From: Sphingomonas melonis
GTDB lineage: Bacteria > Pseudomonadota > Alphaproteobacteria > Sphingomonadales > Sphingomonadaceae
Length of the DNA stretch: 64,000 nt
Reading direction: 5' to 3'
Assembly: GCF_013409985.1 (NCBI RefSeq)
Contig: NZ_JACCBY010000002.1
Coordinates: 248,001 to 312,000, forward strand
Shown here: positions 27,203-36,293 of the stretch, piece after piece
Layout of the letters: each line of letters starts with the position of its first letter
Position numbering within the stretch: the stretch's first letter is position 1
The notes under the pieces: generated by a model
What the model saw: only the letters and a program-made list of their open reading frames with translations
Databases searched by the model: none
What the model was told of the DNA's origin: nothing
Made by a program: the position numbers and the translations under genes

Positions 27203-27309
27203 CGTCACCCCGGACCTGTGCCGGGGTCCACTCTGCGGCGAGGAGAAGGGCGTGATGGGACACCGTTCTCTTGCGGCCCGGTGGACCCCGGAACAAGTCC
27301 GGGGTGACG
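27203..27309. repeat. REPIN-like inverted repeat element, copy 4
   Basis: Arms at 27203-27231 and 27281-27309 are reverse complements over 29 bp with two mismatches. The spacer again starts TCTGCGGCGAGGAGAA and ends with GCGGCCCG, as in copy 2, so the spacer as well as the arms is shared. Confidence 0.88.
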
Positions 27310-27499
27310 GATAGAGGAGGACGCCGATCGAACTTTATAACCGCAGCCATATGCGATAGGCCTCTCTGGCGGGCAGGAGTTTCCCGAAGCGTAAACGTCG
27401 ATCCGCGTCAACGTCGCTGCTCTGCCTCATCGCTCCACAAATCGAAACGATGGAAGCCGATCGTTTCCGTTCAAGTGCCCGTCTCGTCCACGTCGTACG

Positions 27500-28585
27500 C
27501 TACGGCCGGCTCACCACCCCACCTGCCAACGGTGCCGTCACACCCGTAGTCCCCGGAAAGCTGATCGGCAGCCCGCGCAGGGTCCGCACCGCCATATAGG
27601 CGAAGCCCTCCGCCTCCATAGCATCGCCGTTCCAGCCGAGCGCATCGCTCGGCTCCGGCGTCAGTCCGGTGCGTTCGCCGATCATCCGCAGCAGCGTCGG
27701 GTTATGCCGCCCGCCGCCCGCGACGATCAGCCGCCGCGGCCGTGCCGGCAGTCGGTCGATCGCCTCATTCACGCTCGCGGCGGTGAAGGCGGTCAGCGTC
27801 GCCGCGCCGTCCGCCGCCGCCAGCCCGCGCGCCGGCTGGATGGTGAAATCGTTGCGGTCGAGGCTCTTCGGCGGCGCGAGCTCGAAGAACGGATGGTCGA
27901 GCATCCCGGTCAGCACCGCCTCGTCGACCTGCCCCGCCGCCGCCAGCGCGCCGCCCGCGTCGAAGCGCGCGCCCGTCTCCGCCTCGACCCAGCTGTCGAT
28001 CAGCCCGTTGGCCGGCCCGGTATCGAAGGCGACCAGCGTGCCGTCCGCGCCGACGAAGGTGATGTTGCCGACCCCGCCGAGGTTGAGCACCGCGACCGGC
28101 TTCTCCAGTCCAGCGGTCAGCGCGGCATGATAGACCGGCAACAGCGGCGCGCCCTGCCCGCCCGCGGCGACGTCCGCGCTGCGGAAGTCACTGACCACCG
28201 CGATGCCGGTCGCCCGCGCCAGCACCGCGCCGTCGCCGATCTGCCATGTCCAGCCGCGGTCGGGGCGATGCGCCACGGTCTGGCCGTGATAGCCGATGAC
28301 CGCGACATCGGCCGCCTCGACGCCGGCCTCGCGCAGCAATTTGTGGGCCGCCAAGGCATGCGTCCGGTCGATCAACTCGCCCGCCGCGACCAGATCGGGG
28401 CTCGCGCGCGGTCGGTCGAAGGTCAGCGCCAGCGCGGTCGCCGCGGCGAGCTGCGTCCGCGCCGCATCCGAATAGGCCTCGCCGCGGAACGCGAGCGGCC
28501 GCACCTGTCCCTCGCCATCGGTGTCGATCAGCGCCGCGTCGATCCCGTCCAGCGACGTTCCGGACATCAATCCTATTGCCAGCAT
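27500..28585 (-). CDS. anmK: Anhydro-N-acetylmuramic acid kinase
   Basis: Opens and phosphorylates 1,6-anhydroMurNAc to MurNAc-6-phosphate during peptidoglycan recycling. The 361-aa protein has the AnmK N-terminus [17 protein letters not shown], the conserved [22 protein letters not shown], the ASKHA phosphate-binding segment [13 protein letters not shown] and [12 protein letters not shown], and the C-terminal [12 protein letters not shown]. The ATG at 28585 was chosen because the family starts at that point; the frame stays open 13 codons upstream. It is divergent from rimO. With amgK and murU in the window it suggests an anhydroMurNAc-to-UDP-MurNAc salvage route. Confidence 0.95.
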   Translation of the reverse strand: MLAIGLMSGTSLDGIDAALIDTDGEGQVRPLAFRGEAYSDAARTQLAAATALALTFDRPRASPDLVAAGELIDRTHALAAHKLLREAGVEAADVAVIGYHGQTVAHRPDRGWTWQIGDGAVLARATGIAVVSDFRSADVAAGGQGAPLLPVYHAALTAGLEKPVAVLNLGGVGNITFVGADGTLVAFDTGPANGLIDSWVEAETGARFDAGGALAAAGQVDEAVLTGMLDHPFFELAPPKSLDRNDFTIQPARGLAAADGAATLTAFTAASVNEAIDRLPARPRRLIVAGGGRHNPTLLRMIGERTGLTPEPSDALGWNGDAMEAEGFAYMAVRTLRGLPISFPGTTGVTAPLAGGVVSRP

Positions 28586-28725
28586 CAGCGCCTCACTTCC
28601 CTGCCGTCGCTGTGGCGCCTGCACCCGCTGCTGTCGAGCGATGCCGCCGCCGCGATGCGACGAACGGCGCCGGCTGCGGCACCATCTGGCAAAGGCGCGC
28701 TGAAACGCCTATGTGTGCGTCTCTC

Positions 28726-30051
28726 ATGGCAACTCGTCTCCCTTCTCCGCCGCGCGTCGGCATGGTGTCGCTCGGCTGTCCCAAGAATCTGGTCGACAGC
28801 GAACGCATCCTCACCCAGCTGCGCGCCGACGGCTATCAGATGTCGGCCGATTACGCCGGCGCGGATGTCGTGCTGGTGAACACCTGCGGCTTCCTCGACT
28901 CCGCCAAGGAAGAAAGCCTGGAGGCGATCGGCGAGGCGATCGCCGAGAACGGCCGCGTCATCGTCACCGGCTGCATGGGCAAGGAGGCCGAGGTGATCCG
29001 CGCCCGCTTCCCGCAGGTGCTCGCGGTCACCGGCGCGCATCAATATGAACAGGTCGTCGAGGCGGTGCACGAAGCGGCGCCCGCCAACCTCTCGCCCTAT
29101 ATCGACCTGATCCCCGACGCCGGGCTCAAGCTGACCCCGCGCCACTACAGCTATCTGAAGATCTCGGAGGGCTGCAACCACCGCTGCTCCTTCTGCATCA
29201 TCCCCAGCCTGCGCGGCGATCTCGTCAGCCGCCGCCCCGACGCGATCCTGCGCGAGGCGGAGAAGCTGGTCGCCGCCGGCACCCGCGAACTGCTCGTCAT
29301 CAGCCAGGATACGTCGGCCTATGGCATCGACATCCGCAAGGAGCCGCGGCTGTGGAAGGGGCAGGAGGTCGTGCCGCACATGACCGACCTCGCCCGCGAG
29401 CTCGGCAAGATCGCGCCGTGGGTGCGGCTGCATTACGTTTACCCCTACCCCCATGTCGATCAGGTCATCCCGCTGATGGCCGAGGGGCTGGTGCTCCCCT
29501 ATCTCGATATCCCGTTCCAGCATGCCGCGCCGTCGGTGCTCAAGCGGATGAAGCGCCCCGGCAACGACGCCAAGGTCCTGAGCCGCATCCACCAGTGGCG
29601 CGACATCTGCCCGGATATCGCGATCCGCTCGACCTTCGTCGTCGGCTTCCCCGGCGAGACCGAGGCGGATTTCGAGTATCTGCTCGACTGGCTCGACGAG
29701 GCGCAGCTCGACCGCGTCGGCGCCTTCCGTTTCGAGCCGGTCGAGGGTGCCGCCGCCAACGACCTGCCCGATCATGTGCCGGAAGAGGTCAAGGAAGAGC
29801 GCTACCAGCGGATCATGGCGAAGACCGCCGCGATCAGCGCCGCCAAGCTCGCCGCCAAGATCGGCCGCACCCTCCCTGTCATCATCGACGAAGTGGGTGA
29901 GGAAGGCGCCACCGGCCGCAGCCAGGCCGACGCCCCGGAGATCGACGGCCAGGTCTTCCTGCGCGACGCCGCGCATCTGTCGGTCGGGGACATCGTGCCC
30001 GTCGCGATCGAGGATGCCGACGAACACGATCTGTACGGCGTGCCGGTTTAA
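28726..30051 (+). CDS. rimO: Ribosomal protein S12 methylthiotransferase
   Basis: Radical-SAM methylthiotransferase that modifies Asp89 of ribosomal protein S12. The 441-aa protein has the UPF0004 domain with its three cluster cysteines (SLGCPKN, NTCGF, TGCMGK), the radical-SAM motif CNHRCSFC and a C-terminal TRAM-type domain ([32 protein letters not shown]). [14 protein letters not shown] and [19 protein letters not shown] are RimO signatures, which separates it from MiaB. The start is taken as the ATG at 28726; an ATG five codons earlier is possible and neither has a good ribosome site. Confidence 0.96.
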   Translation: MATRLPSPPRVGMVSLGCPKNLVDSERILTQLRADGYQMSADYAGADVVLVNTCGFLDSAKEESLEAIGEAIAENGRVIVTGCMGKEAEVIRARFPQVLAVTGAHQYEQVVEAVHEAAPANLSPYIDLIPDAGLKLTPRHYSYLKISEGCNHRCSFCIIPSLRGDLVSRRPDAILREAEKLVAAGTRELLVISQDTSAYGIDIRKEPRLWKGQEVVPHMTDLARELGKIAPWVRLHYVYPYPHVDQVIPLMAEGLVLPYLDIPFQHAAPSVLKRMKRPGNDAKVLSRIHQWRDICPDIAIRSTFVVGFPGETEADFEYLLDWLDEAQLDRVGAFRFEPVEGAAANDLPDHVPEEVKEERYQRIMAKTAAISAAKLAAKIGRTLPVIIDEVGEEGATGRSQADAPEIDGQVFLRDAAHLSVGDIVPVAIEDADEHDLYGVPV

Positions 30052-30131
30052 GGACTTAGCGCCACCCGCTGGACGGGCCACGACCGCCCGCGCAGGATAT
30101 GCGGATGGCACGGGAGCGGGAGCGATCGGCG

Positions 30132-31289
30132 ATGATGACGCGGCTGGCGGTGAGCGGCTATCGCTCGATCCGCGACCTGACGCTGGCGCTCGGGCCGCTC
30201 AACATCGTCACCGGCGCCAACGGTTCGGGCAAGTCGAGTCTCTATCGCTCGCTCCGCCTGCTCGCAGAGGTTGCACAGGGCCGGCTGATCGCTTCGCTGG
30301 CGCGCGACGGTGGCCTGCCCTCGGTGCTCTGGGCCGGGCCGGAGACGATCAGCCGCGATATGCGCGCCGGCCGCGTCCCCGTTCAGGCCACGGTGCGGAA
30401 GGGGCCGGTCAGCCTCAGGCTCGGCTTCGCCGGACCCGATTTCGGCTATGCGATCGACCTCGGCCCGCCGCCGCCCGACTATGGATTCGTCGGCGATCCG
30501 GAGATCAAGGTGGAGGCGATGTGGACCGGAGAGCTGCTCCGCCGCAGTGCAGTCTTCGCCGAACGGCGGGGTCGCATCGTCAACCTCCGCGCGACCGACA
30601 CCGGCGAATGGCGGCGCAGCCCGCTCGAGGTCGGCCGCTTCGACTCGATGGTGTCGCATGCCGCCGATCCGGTCAACGGGCTCGAATTGCTGCTGATGCG
30701 CGAACGGATGCGCGACTGGCGCTTTTATGACGCGTTGCGCACCGATCAAGACGCGCCGGCCCGGCGTCCGCAGGTAAAGACCTACACGCCGGTCATGGCG
30801 GCCGACGGTGCGGACCTGCTCGCGGCGATCGCGACGATCCGGCGGTTCGGCGATGGCGCCGCGCTGGCGCATGCGATCGACGACGCCTTTCCCGGCTCGA
30901 CGATCACGATGACCGAAGCGGGCAGCGGTCATGCGACGCTGGCGATGGAACAGCCCGGGATGCTCCGTCCGCTGGGTGCCGCCGAACTCTCTGACGGCAC
31001 GCTGCGCTATATCCTGCTCGTCGCGGCGTTGTTGTCGCCGCAGCCGCCCGAGCTGATGGTGCTTAACGAGCCCGAGGCCAATCTCCACCCCGCGCTGCTC
31101 CCCGCACTCGCCCGCCTGCTCCGCGCTGCCGCGAAGACCTGCCAGATCATCGTCGTCTCGCACAGCCAGCCGCTCGTCGATGCGCTGCGCGAGGGCGACG
31201 GGGTCCACGAGATCGCGCTGGAAAAGGACATGGGCGAAACCCGCACGGCCGGGCAGGTCGCACCAAAGTGGGAATGGCCCAAACGGTGA
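30132..31289 (+). CDS. AAA family ATPase (RecF/SMC-like, AAA_21 type)
   Basis: A 385-aa ABC-type ATPase of unknown role. Walker A is TGANGSGKSSLYRSLRLL near residue 32, the ABC signature-like stretch is AAELSDGTLRYILLVAALL, Walker B is PELMVLNEPEANLHPALLPALARLL and the switch His is in IIVVSHSQPLVDAL. The middle is strand-rich with no coiled-coil arm and there is no TOPRIM domain, so it is not an OLD nuclease. The start is the ATG at 30132 after GGGAG; an in-frame ATG at 30099 is possible. Such ATPases often work with a nuclease partner in defence systems, but neither neighbour is one. Confidence 0.85.
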   Translation: MMTRLAVSGYRSIRDLTLALGPLNIVTGANGSGKSSLYRSLRLLAEVAQGRLIASLARDGGLPSVLWAGPETISRDMRAGRVPVQATVRKGPVSLRLGFAGPDFGYAIDLGPPPPDYGFVGDPEIKVEAMWTGELLRRSAVFAERRGRIVNLRATDTGEWRRSPLEVGRFDSMVSHAADPVNGLELLLMRERMRDWRFYDALRTDQDAPARRPQVKTYTPVMAADGADLLAAIATIRRFGDGAALAHAIDDAFPGSTITMTEAGSGHATLAMEQPGMLRPLGAAELSDGTLRYILLVAALLSPQPPELMVLNEPEANLHPALLPALARLLRAAAKTCQIIVVSHSQPLVDALREGDGVHEIALEKDMGETRTAGQVAPKWEWPKR

Positions 31290-31334
31290 CGATTTCACTA
31301 TCGTGACGGCCGACCGATATGGCAGCTAGGCACG

Positions 31335-32723
31335 ATGCTGTTCCGACCCTTCGCCGTCGCGCTGGCACTCGCCGCCAGCCCCCTCGCCGCCCAGACGCTC
31401 ACTCCCGCCGAACAGACCGCCGTCGACAAGGTCGTCGCCGACGCGCTCGCCACCACCGGCACGCCCTCGGCACAGATCGCGATCGTCCGCGGCGGGCGGA
31501 TCGTGCTGGTCAAGGCCTATGGCAAGCAATCCGACAAGGACGCGGCACGAGCCGATTCACCCTATCAGATCGCCTCGATCTCCAAGCAGTTCACCGCCGC
31601 CGCGCTGCTGCTGCTCGAGGACGACGGCAAGCTGTCGATGGACGATACAGTCGCCAAATGGCTGCCGGGGATCAGCGGCGGCGACAGGATCACCATCCGC
31701 CAGCTGCTGAGCCACACCGCCGGACTGCAGGATTACTGGCCGCAGGATTACAGCTTCCAGGCGATGGAGACGCCGACCACGCCGCAGGCGATCGTCGATC
31801 GCTGGGCGAAGAAGCCGCTCGATTTCACGCCCGGCACCCAATGGCAATATTCGAACACCGGCTATGTCGTCGCCGGCCTGATCGCCGAGAAGGCCGCCGG
31901 CGAGCCGCTGATGACCTTGCTCGAACGGCGCATCTTCACACCGCTCGGCATCAAGGCGATCGATCAGGACAAGGCGATCGGCGGGCGCTTCCCGACCGGC
32001 TACCACCGCAATGCGCTGGGACCGGTGCGCCCCGCGCCGCCGCCCGCCGATGGCTGGCTGTTCGCCGCGGGCGAATTGTCGATGAGCGCCGGCGACCTCG
32101 CCAAATGGGACGTGGCGCGGCTCAACCGCAGCCTGCTCCCCGCCGACGATTGGGCAGCGCAGGAGAAGCCGGTGCTGCTCGCCGACGGCAGCACAACCAA
32201 TTACGGCCTCGGCGTCAGCCTCGGCAAGCGCGCCGGCCAGCCCTATGTCGAGCATAGTGGCGAGGCGGTCGGCTTTCTTTCCGAAAACATCGTCTATCCC
32301 GAGCAGAAGGCGGCAATCGTCGTGCTCACCAATGCCGACTTCGGCAATGCCTTCACCAGCATCGCGCAGGGGCTCGCCAAGATCGTCCTCCCCGCCGATG
32401 CCGATGCGGTCGAGGCGGCGAAGACCAAGGCGGCGCGCGCGATGTTCGATTCGCTCCGCAACGGCACGCTCGACCGGCGGCTGCTCACCGCCAATGCGGC
32501 CTATTATTTCACACCGCAGGTGATCGACGACTATCGCACCAGCCTGTCCGCGCTCGGCGAGCCGACGGCGTTCGAGAAGACGGGGCAGACGCAGCTGCGC
32601 GGCGGTTTCGTCCAGCGCCGCTACACCGTGACCTATCCCGACCGGAAGCTCTCGGTCGGCACCTTCGCCGAACCCGATGGCGCGCAGCGCTACGAGCAGT
32701 TCCTCGTGAGCCCGGTGAACTGA
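31335..32723 (+). CDS. Serine hydrolase of the class C beta-lactamase / penicillin-binding family
   Basis: A 462-aa exported serine hydrolase. A signal peptide (MLFRPFAVALALAASPLAAQ) leads into a beta-lactamase/transpeptidase-like domain with the catalytic SxxK at Ser81-Lys84 (ASISKQF), Tyr-Ser-Asn in WQYSNTGYVVAG and the KTG-equivalent HSGE. A C-terminal region of about 100 residues resembles the extra domain of D-aminopeptidase/esterase-like members. These proteins are usually esterases or D-peptidases rather than true beta-lactamases. It is followed directly by the M17 aminopeptidase gene (1-bp gap), so a peptide-degrading pair is plausible. Confidence 0.88.
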   Translation: MLFRPFAVALALAASPLAAQTLTPAEQTAVDKVVADALATTGTPSAQIAIVRGGRIVLVKAYGKQSDKDAARADSPYQIASISKQFTAAALLLLEDDGKLSMDDTVAKWLPGISGGDRITIRQLLSHTAGLQDYWPQDYSFQAMETPTTPQAIVDRWAKKPLDFTPGTQWQYSNTGYVVAGLIAEKAAGEPLMTLLERRIFTPLGIKAIDQDKAIGGRFPTGYHRNALGPVRPAPPPADGWLFAAGELSMSAGDLAKWDVARLNRSLLPADDWAAQEKPVLLADGSTTNYGLGVSLGKRAGQPYVEHSGEAVGFLSENIVYPEQKAAIVVLTNADFGNAFTSIAQGLAKIVLPADADAVEAAKTKAARAMFDSLRNGTLDRRLLTANAAYYFTPQVIDDYRTSLSALGEPTAFEKTGQTQLRGGFVQRRYTVTYPDRKLSVGTFAEPDGAQRYEQFLVSPVN

Positions 32724-32724
32724 C

Positions 32725-34110
32725 ATGCCCGACACGTTGCTCCAGCCGGACCGCGGCCAGCCTGCCCGCGCGATCGCCCTCATCACGCCCGACGGTTACG
32801 AGCCATGGCTGACCGCGCAGCCGCAGCGCGTCCGTGCGGCGCTCGCGGCACAGCGCTTCACCGGCAAGCCCGGCGGCCACGCCATCTACGCCGACGACGA
32901 CGTGCAGGCGGTCGCCATCGCCGCGACGCCCGACGTGTGGACGCTGGCGAAGCTCGCCGAATCGCTGCCCGCCGGCACCTATCGCGTCGCCGGGGCGATC
33001 GGCCCGGCCGCGCTCGGCTGGCTGCTCGGTCAGTATCGCTTCGATCGCTACCGCAAGTCGGACGACGCCGGCGCGCGCATCCTGCTGACCCAGGACGTCG
33101 TCGGCATCGACGAGACGCTGCGCCTCGCCGGGGCGACCGGCTGGGTGCGCGATCTCGTCAACACGGGTGCCAGCGACTGCGGCCCCGCCGAGCTGGAAGC
33201 CGCTGCCGAACAGCTCGTCCAGCGCTACGGCGCCACCATCGCCGTCACCCGCGGCGACGCGCTCGCCACCGGCTATCCGCTGATCCACGCGGTCGGCCAG
33301 GCCGCGGTGAAGGAACGGGCGCCGCGCCTGATCGAGGTCGAATGGGGCGATCCGGCACATCCGCGCATCGCGCTGGTCGGCAAGGGCGTGGTGTTCGACA
33401 CCGGCGGCCTCGACATCAAGCCGTCGGCAGGCATGCGGCTGATGAAGAAGGACATGGGCGGCGCCGCGCACGCGCTGGCGCTCGCCGGTCTGATCATGGC
33501 GGCGCGCCTGCCGGTCCGCCTGCACCTGCTGATCCCGGCGGTGGAGAATGCCATCGCGGGCAACGCCTTCCGCCCCGGCGACGTGCTGCGCAGCCGGCTC
33601 GGCCCGACGGTCGAGAACACCAACACCGATGCGGAGGGCCGGCTGATCCTCGCCGATGCGCTCGCCCGCGCCGGCGAAGCGAAACCCGACCTCATCCTCG
33701 ATTTCGCGACCCTGACCGGGGCGGCGCGCGTTGCGCTCGGCCCGGACCTGCCGCCGCTGTTCACCGACGACGAATCGCTTGCCGCGGACCTGCTCGCCGC
33801 CGGCACCGCGCTCGACGACCCGCTGTGGCGGCTGCCGCTGTGGGACGGCTATGACGAGATGCTCAAGTCAGACATCGCCGATCTGGTCAACGCCCCCGAC
33901 GGCGGCTTTGCCGGCGCGATCACCGCGGCGCTGTTCCTCCGCCGCTTCGTACCGAAGGACATTGCCTGGGCGCATATGGACGTCTTCGCCTGGCGTCCCG
34001 CGGCCAAGCCGGGCCGTCCGAAAGGCGGCGACGCCTATGCCCTGCGCGCCTGCTATGCGGTGCTGAAGCAACGTTATGGCGCCGCACCGACGGGGCAGCG
34101 GGTACCGTGA
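32725..34110 (+). CDS. Leucyl aminopeptidase family protein (M17)
   Basis: Cytosolic two-metal aminopeptidase of family M17 (461 aa). The metal and catalytic residues are visible in VGKGVVFDTGGLDIKPSAGMRLMKKDMGGAA (Lys, Asp), PAVENAIAGNAFRPGDVLRSRLG and the NTDAEGRLILADAL signature (Asp, Glu, Arg). The N-terminal half is diverged, as in the shorter alphaproteobacterial PepA-like group. It follows the serine hydrolase at once and overlaps the next gene by 4 bp (GTGA), so the three probably form one transcript. Confidence 0.94.
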   Translation: MPDTLLQPDRGQPARAIALITPDGYEPWLTAQPQRVRAALAAQRFTGKPGGHAIYADDDVQAVAIAATPDVWTLAKLAESLPAGTYRVAGAIGPAALGWLLGQYRFDRYRKSDDAGARILLTQDVVGIDETLRLAGATGWVRDLVNTGASDCGPAELEAAAEQLVQRYGATIAVTRGDALATGYPLIHAVGQAAVKERAPRLIEVEWGDPAHPRIALVGKGVVFDTGGLDIKPSAGMRLMKKDMGGAAHALALAGLIMAARLPVRLHLLIPAVENAIAGNAFRPGDVLRSRLGPTVENTNTDAEGRLILADALARAGEAKPDLILDFATLTGAARVALGPDLPPLFTDDESLAADLLAAGTALDDPLWRLPLWDGYDEMLKSDIADLVNAPDGGFAGAITAALFLRRFVPKDIAWAHMDVFAWRPAAKPGRPKGGDAYALRACYAVLKQRYGAAPTGQRVP

Positions 34111-34616
34111 CCGTGATCCGCCGCGCTCCGCCGCGGCACAGCGGCATGGCGGACTGGTATGAGCGCGCCGACCTGCTCGACTGCTATGCCGCAGCGCTTC
34201 CCGCCGGGCATGACGCATCGGTTCGGGAGATCGCACAGGCGATCCTCGGCCAGCCGTCATGGTGGTTCCGATCGCTGCTGATGATCCGCGACAGGGTGGC
34301 ACGCGGCATCGGCGTACACACCACCGACGAGGTCCGGCGATCGATCGCCGAGGACGACCGGATCAACTTCTTCCCGATCCAATCCATGACGGGCGATGAG
34401 ATCATCCTCGGGGCGGACGACAGCCATCTCGACTTCCGCCTCTCGATATTGGTCGAGCGCCCGACTTCTGGTCCTCATCAGGTACTCGCCACCACGGCGG
34501 TCCACTGCCACAATCACACTGGGCGGCTCTATCTTGCCGCCATCTCCCCCTTTCATCACCTTGTGGTGCGATCGAGCCTACGGCGGGCGGTCGCCCGAGG
34601 TTTTTCGCCCCAATAA
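34107..34616 (+). CDS. DUF2867 family protein
   Basis: A 169-aa protein matching what I know of DUF2867. The diagnostic part is FFPIQSMTGDEIILGADDSHLDFRLSILVE, then VLATTAVHCHNHTGRLYLAAISPFHHLVVRSSLRRAV. The fold is probably START/SRPBCC-like. No catalytic residues are assigned in this family, so function is unknown. The GTG at 34107 overlaps the aminopeptidase stop, implying coupled translation. The gene runs convergent to tonB, with 6 bp between stop codons. Confidence 0.82.
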   Translation: MTVIRRAPPRHSGMADWYERADLLDCYAAALPAGHDASVREIAQAILGQPSWWFRSLLMIRDRVARGIGVHTTDEVRRSIAEDDRINFFPIQSMTGDEIILGADDSHLDFRLSILVERPTSGPHQVLATTAVHCHNHTGRLYLAAISPFHHLVVRSSLRRAVARGFSPQ

Positions 34617-34622
34617 GGTGCG

Positions 34623-35369
34623 TCAGCGATCGATCGTCGGTGGGTCGATGTCCCATTGCTGGTCGCGCAACACCGTCGAGCGCACCGGCCGCCCCGCCGC
34701 ATCGCGCCAGGGGTCGTAGCGGAAGCGCTTCTCGATCGCGGCACAGGTCACCTGATCCATCAGCGCGTTGCCGCTCGACCGGGCGACCGTGCAGCCGGTG
34801 ACGCGGCCGTTGGTCTCGACGCGATAGCGCACCCCGACGACGCCGCGGAACCCCGTGTCCAGAATCGATTCGGGGATGTCAGAACCCTTGATCCGGCCGC
34901 TGACCAGCCGCGGCACCCGCTCCATGCCGCTGCCGTCGCCGTCACCATCACCGCCGGCGCCATGGCCATTGCCGATCCCGCCCGCTCCGGTTCCCGGCCC
35001 GGCACGGTCCGACGCCCCCGATGTCGCCTGCACGCCGGCATCCGGCAGCGGCGCGACGATGGCCGGCATTGGCGGTGGCGGGATCTGGACGATCGGCACC
35101 GGTGCGGTGACCTCGGTCGCCTTCGACCGGAGGTTGGGCGGCGAGGCCTTGCCGCTCGGCCGGTTGACCTTCTTGGGCGGCGGCACGATCCGTTCGGGCG
35201 GCGGCGGCTCCGGCGCGACGGTAAACGTCTCGAGCGACTCCGCCACCACGCTGCCGCCGCCGCGAAACGCGAGCCCGAGCAGCAGCGCATAGCCGAGTGC
35301 CGCCACGATCACCGCGGTCAGCACCGCGGCGCCGAGGCGCTCGCGAAGGGGAGCAGGAGCGATCACCAT
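34623..35369 (-). CDS. tonB: Energy transducer TonB
   Basis: Inner-membrane protein passing proton-motive energy to outer-membrane TonB-dependent receptors, with ExbB and ExbD (not in this window). The 248-aa protein has one TM near residues 14-35 (AAVLTAVIVAALGYALLLGLAF). A Pro-rich periplasmic linker follows (PEPPPPERIVPPPKK, PIVQIPPPPMP), then a Gly/Asp-rich stretch (GNGHGAGGDGDGDGSG). The C-terminal TonB domain is GVVGVRYRVETNGRVTGCTVARSSGN...RFRYDPWRDAAGRPV. I chose the ATG at 35369 because it gives the usual short cytosolic start. Its stop codon is 6 bp from the convergent DUF2867 gene. Confidence 0.9.
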   Translation of the reverse strand: MVIAPAPLRERLGAAVLTAVIVAALGYALLLGLAFRGGGSVVAESLETFTVAPEPPPPERIVPPPKKVNRPSGKASPPNLRSKATEVTAPVPIVQIPPPPMPAIVAPLPDAGVQATSGASDRAGPGTGAGGIGNGHGAGGDGDGDGSGMERVPRLVSGRIKGSDIPESILDTGFRGVVGVRYRVETNGRVTGCTVARSSGNALMDQVTCAAIEKRFRYDPWRDAAGRPVRSTVLRDQQWDIDPPTIDR

Positions 35370-35436
35370 CACGAGATGATGACGCAACGCGCCTTTCGCA
35401 ACGCTGACCGGAAGCACGGTCGGGCGGCAGCGGCGC

Positions 35437-36183
35437 CTACAGCCCCGCCGCCGCCTCGATGATCGGCACGAACTTCGCCGCGGTCAGGCTCGCTCCGCCG
35501 ACCAGGGCGCCATCGACATTGTCGCAGGCGAGGATCGTCGCGGCATTGTCGCCGGTCACCGATCCGCCATAGAGGATGCGCACGGTGTCCGCCGCATCGC
35601 CGATCAGCGTCCGCAGCTTCGCCCGCGCGATCGCATGGATCGCCGCGATCTGCTCCAGCGTCGGGGTGCGCCCGGTGCCGATCGCCCAGCGCGGCTCATA
35701 GGCCAGCGTGAACCAGCTGCCATCGGCATTGTCGGGCACCGACTTCTCGATTTGTGCCTGCACCACCCGCTCGGCGCGATCGGCGTCGCGCTCCGCCTCG
35801 GTCTCGCCGCAGCAGGAGATCACGTGCAGCCCCTGCCGCCGCGCCGCCGCCGCCTTGGCCCAGGCGTCGTGGCTGGTCTCGCCCTGATCCATCCGCCGTT
35901 CGCTGTGGCCGACGATGGTGAAGCGCGCGCCGGCCTCCGCGACCATCGCCGCGGAGACGCAGCCGGTGTGCGCGCCGCTGTCGGCCTCGTGCACGTCCTC
36001 CGCGCCGATCAGCAAGCCCGGAGCCCGTTCGGCTGCCGGCGTGATCAGCGTGAACGGGACCGCGACCATGACGTCGACGTTGGGCGCCTTCGCCGCCGCC
36101 GCCGCGATGCCGTCGAGTTCGGCGAGCGCGGCACGCGATCCGTTCATCTTCCAATTGCCCGCCACCAGCTTGCGCCGCGTCAT
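35437..36183 (-). CDS. tpiA: Triosephosphate isomerase
   Basis: Interconverts dihydroxyacetone phosphate and glyceraldehyde-3-phosphate. The 248-aa barrel has Asn/Lys in VAGNWKMNG, the catalytic His in IVGHSERR, the catalytic Glu in AYEPRWAIGTGRTP (loop 6 region; the usual EPVW is EPRW here) and the phosphate-binding ILYGGSVTGDNA and VDGALVGGASL. It is 67 bp downstream of tonB's start on the same strand and divergent from ppiD. Confidence 0.97.
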   Translation of the reverse strand: MTRRKLVAGNWKMNGSRAALAELDGIAAAAAKAPNVDVMVAVPFTLITPAAERAPGLLIGAEDVHEADSGAHTGCVSAAMVAEAGARFTIVGHSERRMDQGETSHDAWAKAAAARRQGLHVISCCGETEAERDADRAERVVQAQIEKSVPDNADGSWFTLAYEPRWAIGTGRTPTLEQIAAIHAIARAKLRTLIGDAADTVRILYGGSVTGDNAATILACDNVDGALVGGASLTAAKFVPIIEAAAGL

Positions 36184-36293
36184 CCGACCTCCTGTTTTAC
36201 ATGTTCAACAAACACTGCCCGCCCGCGCGCTTGATGGCAAGCCGCTGCGCCCCTAAAGACCCTCACACTTCACGAGGGACGATCGGCCTTTTC

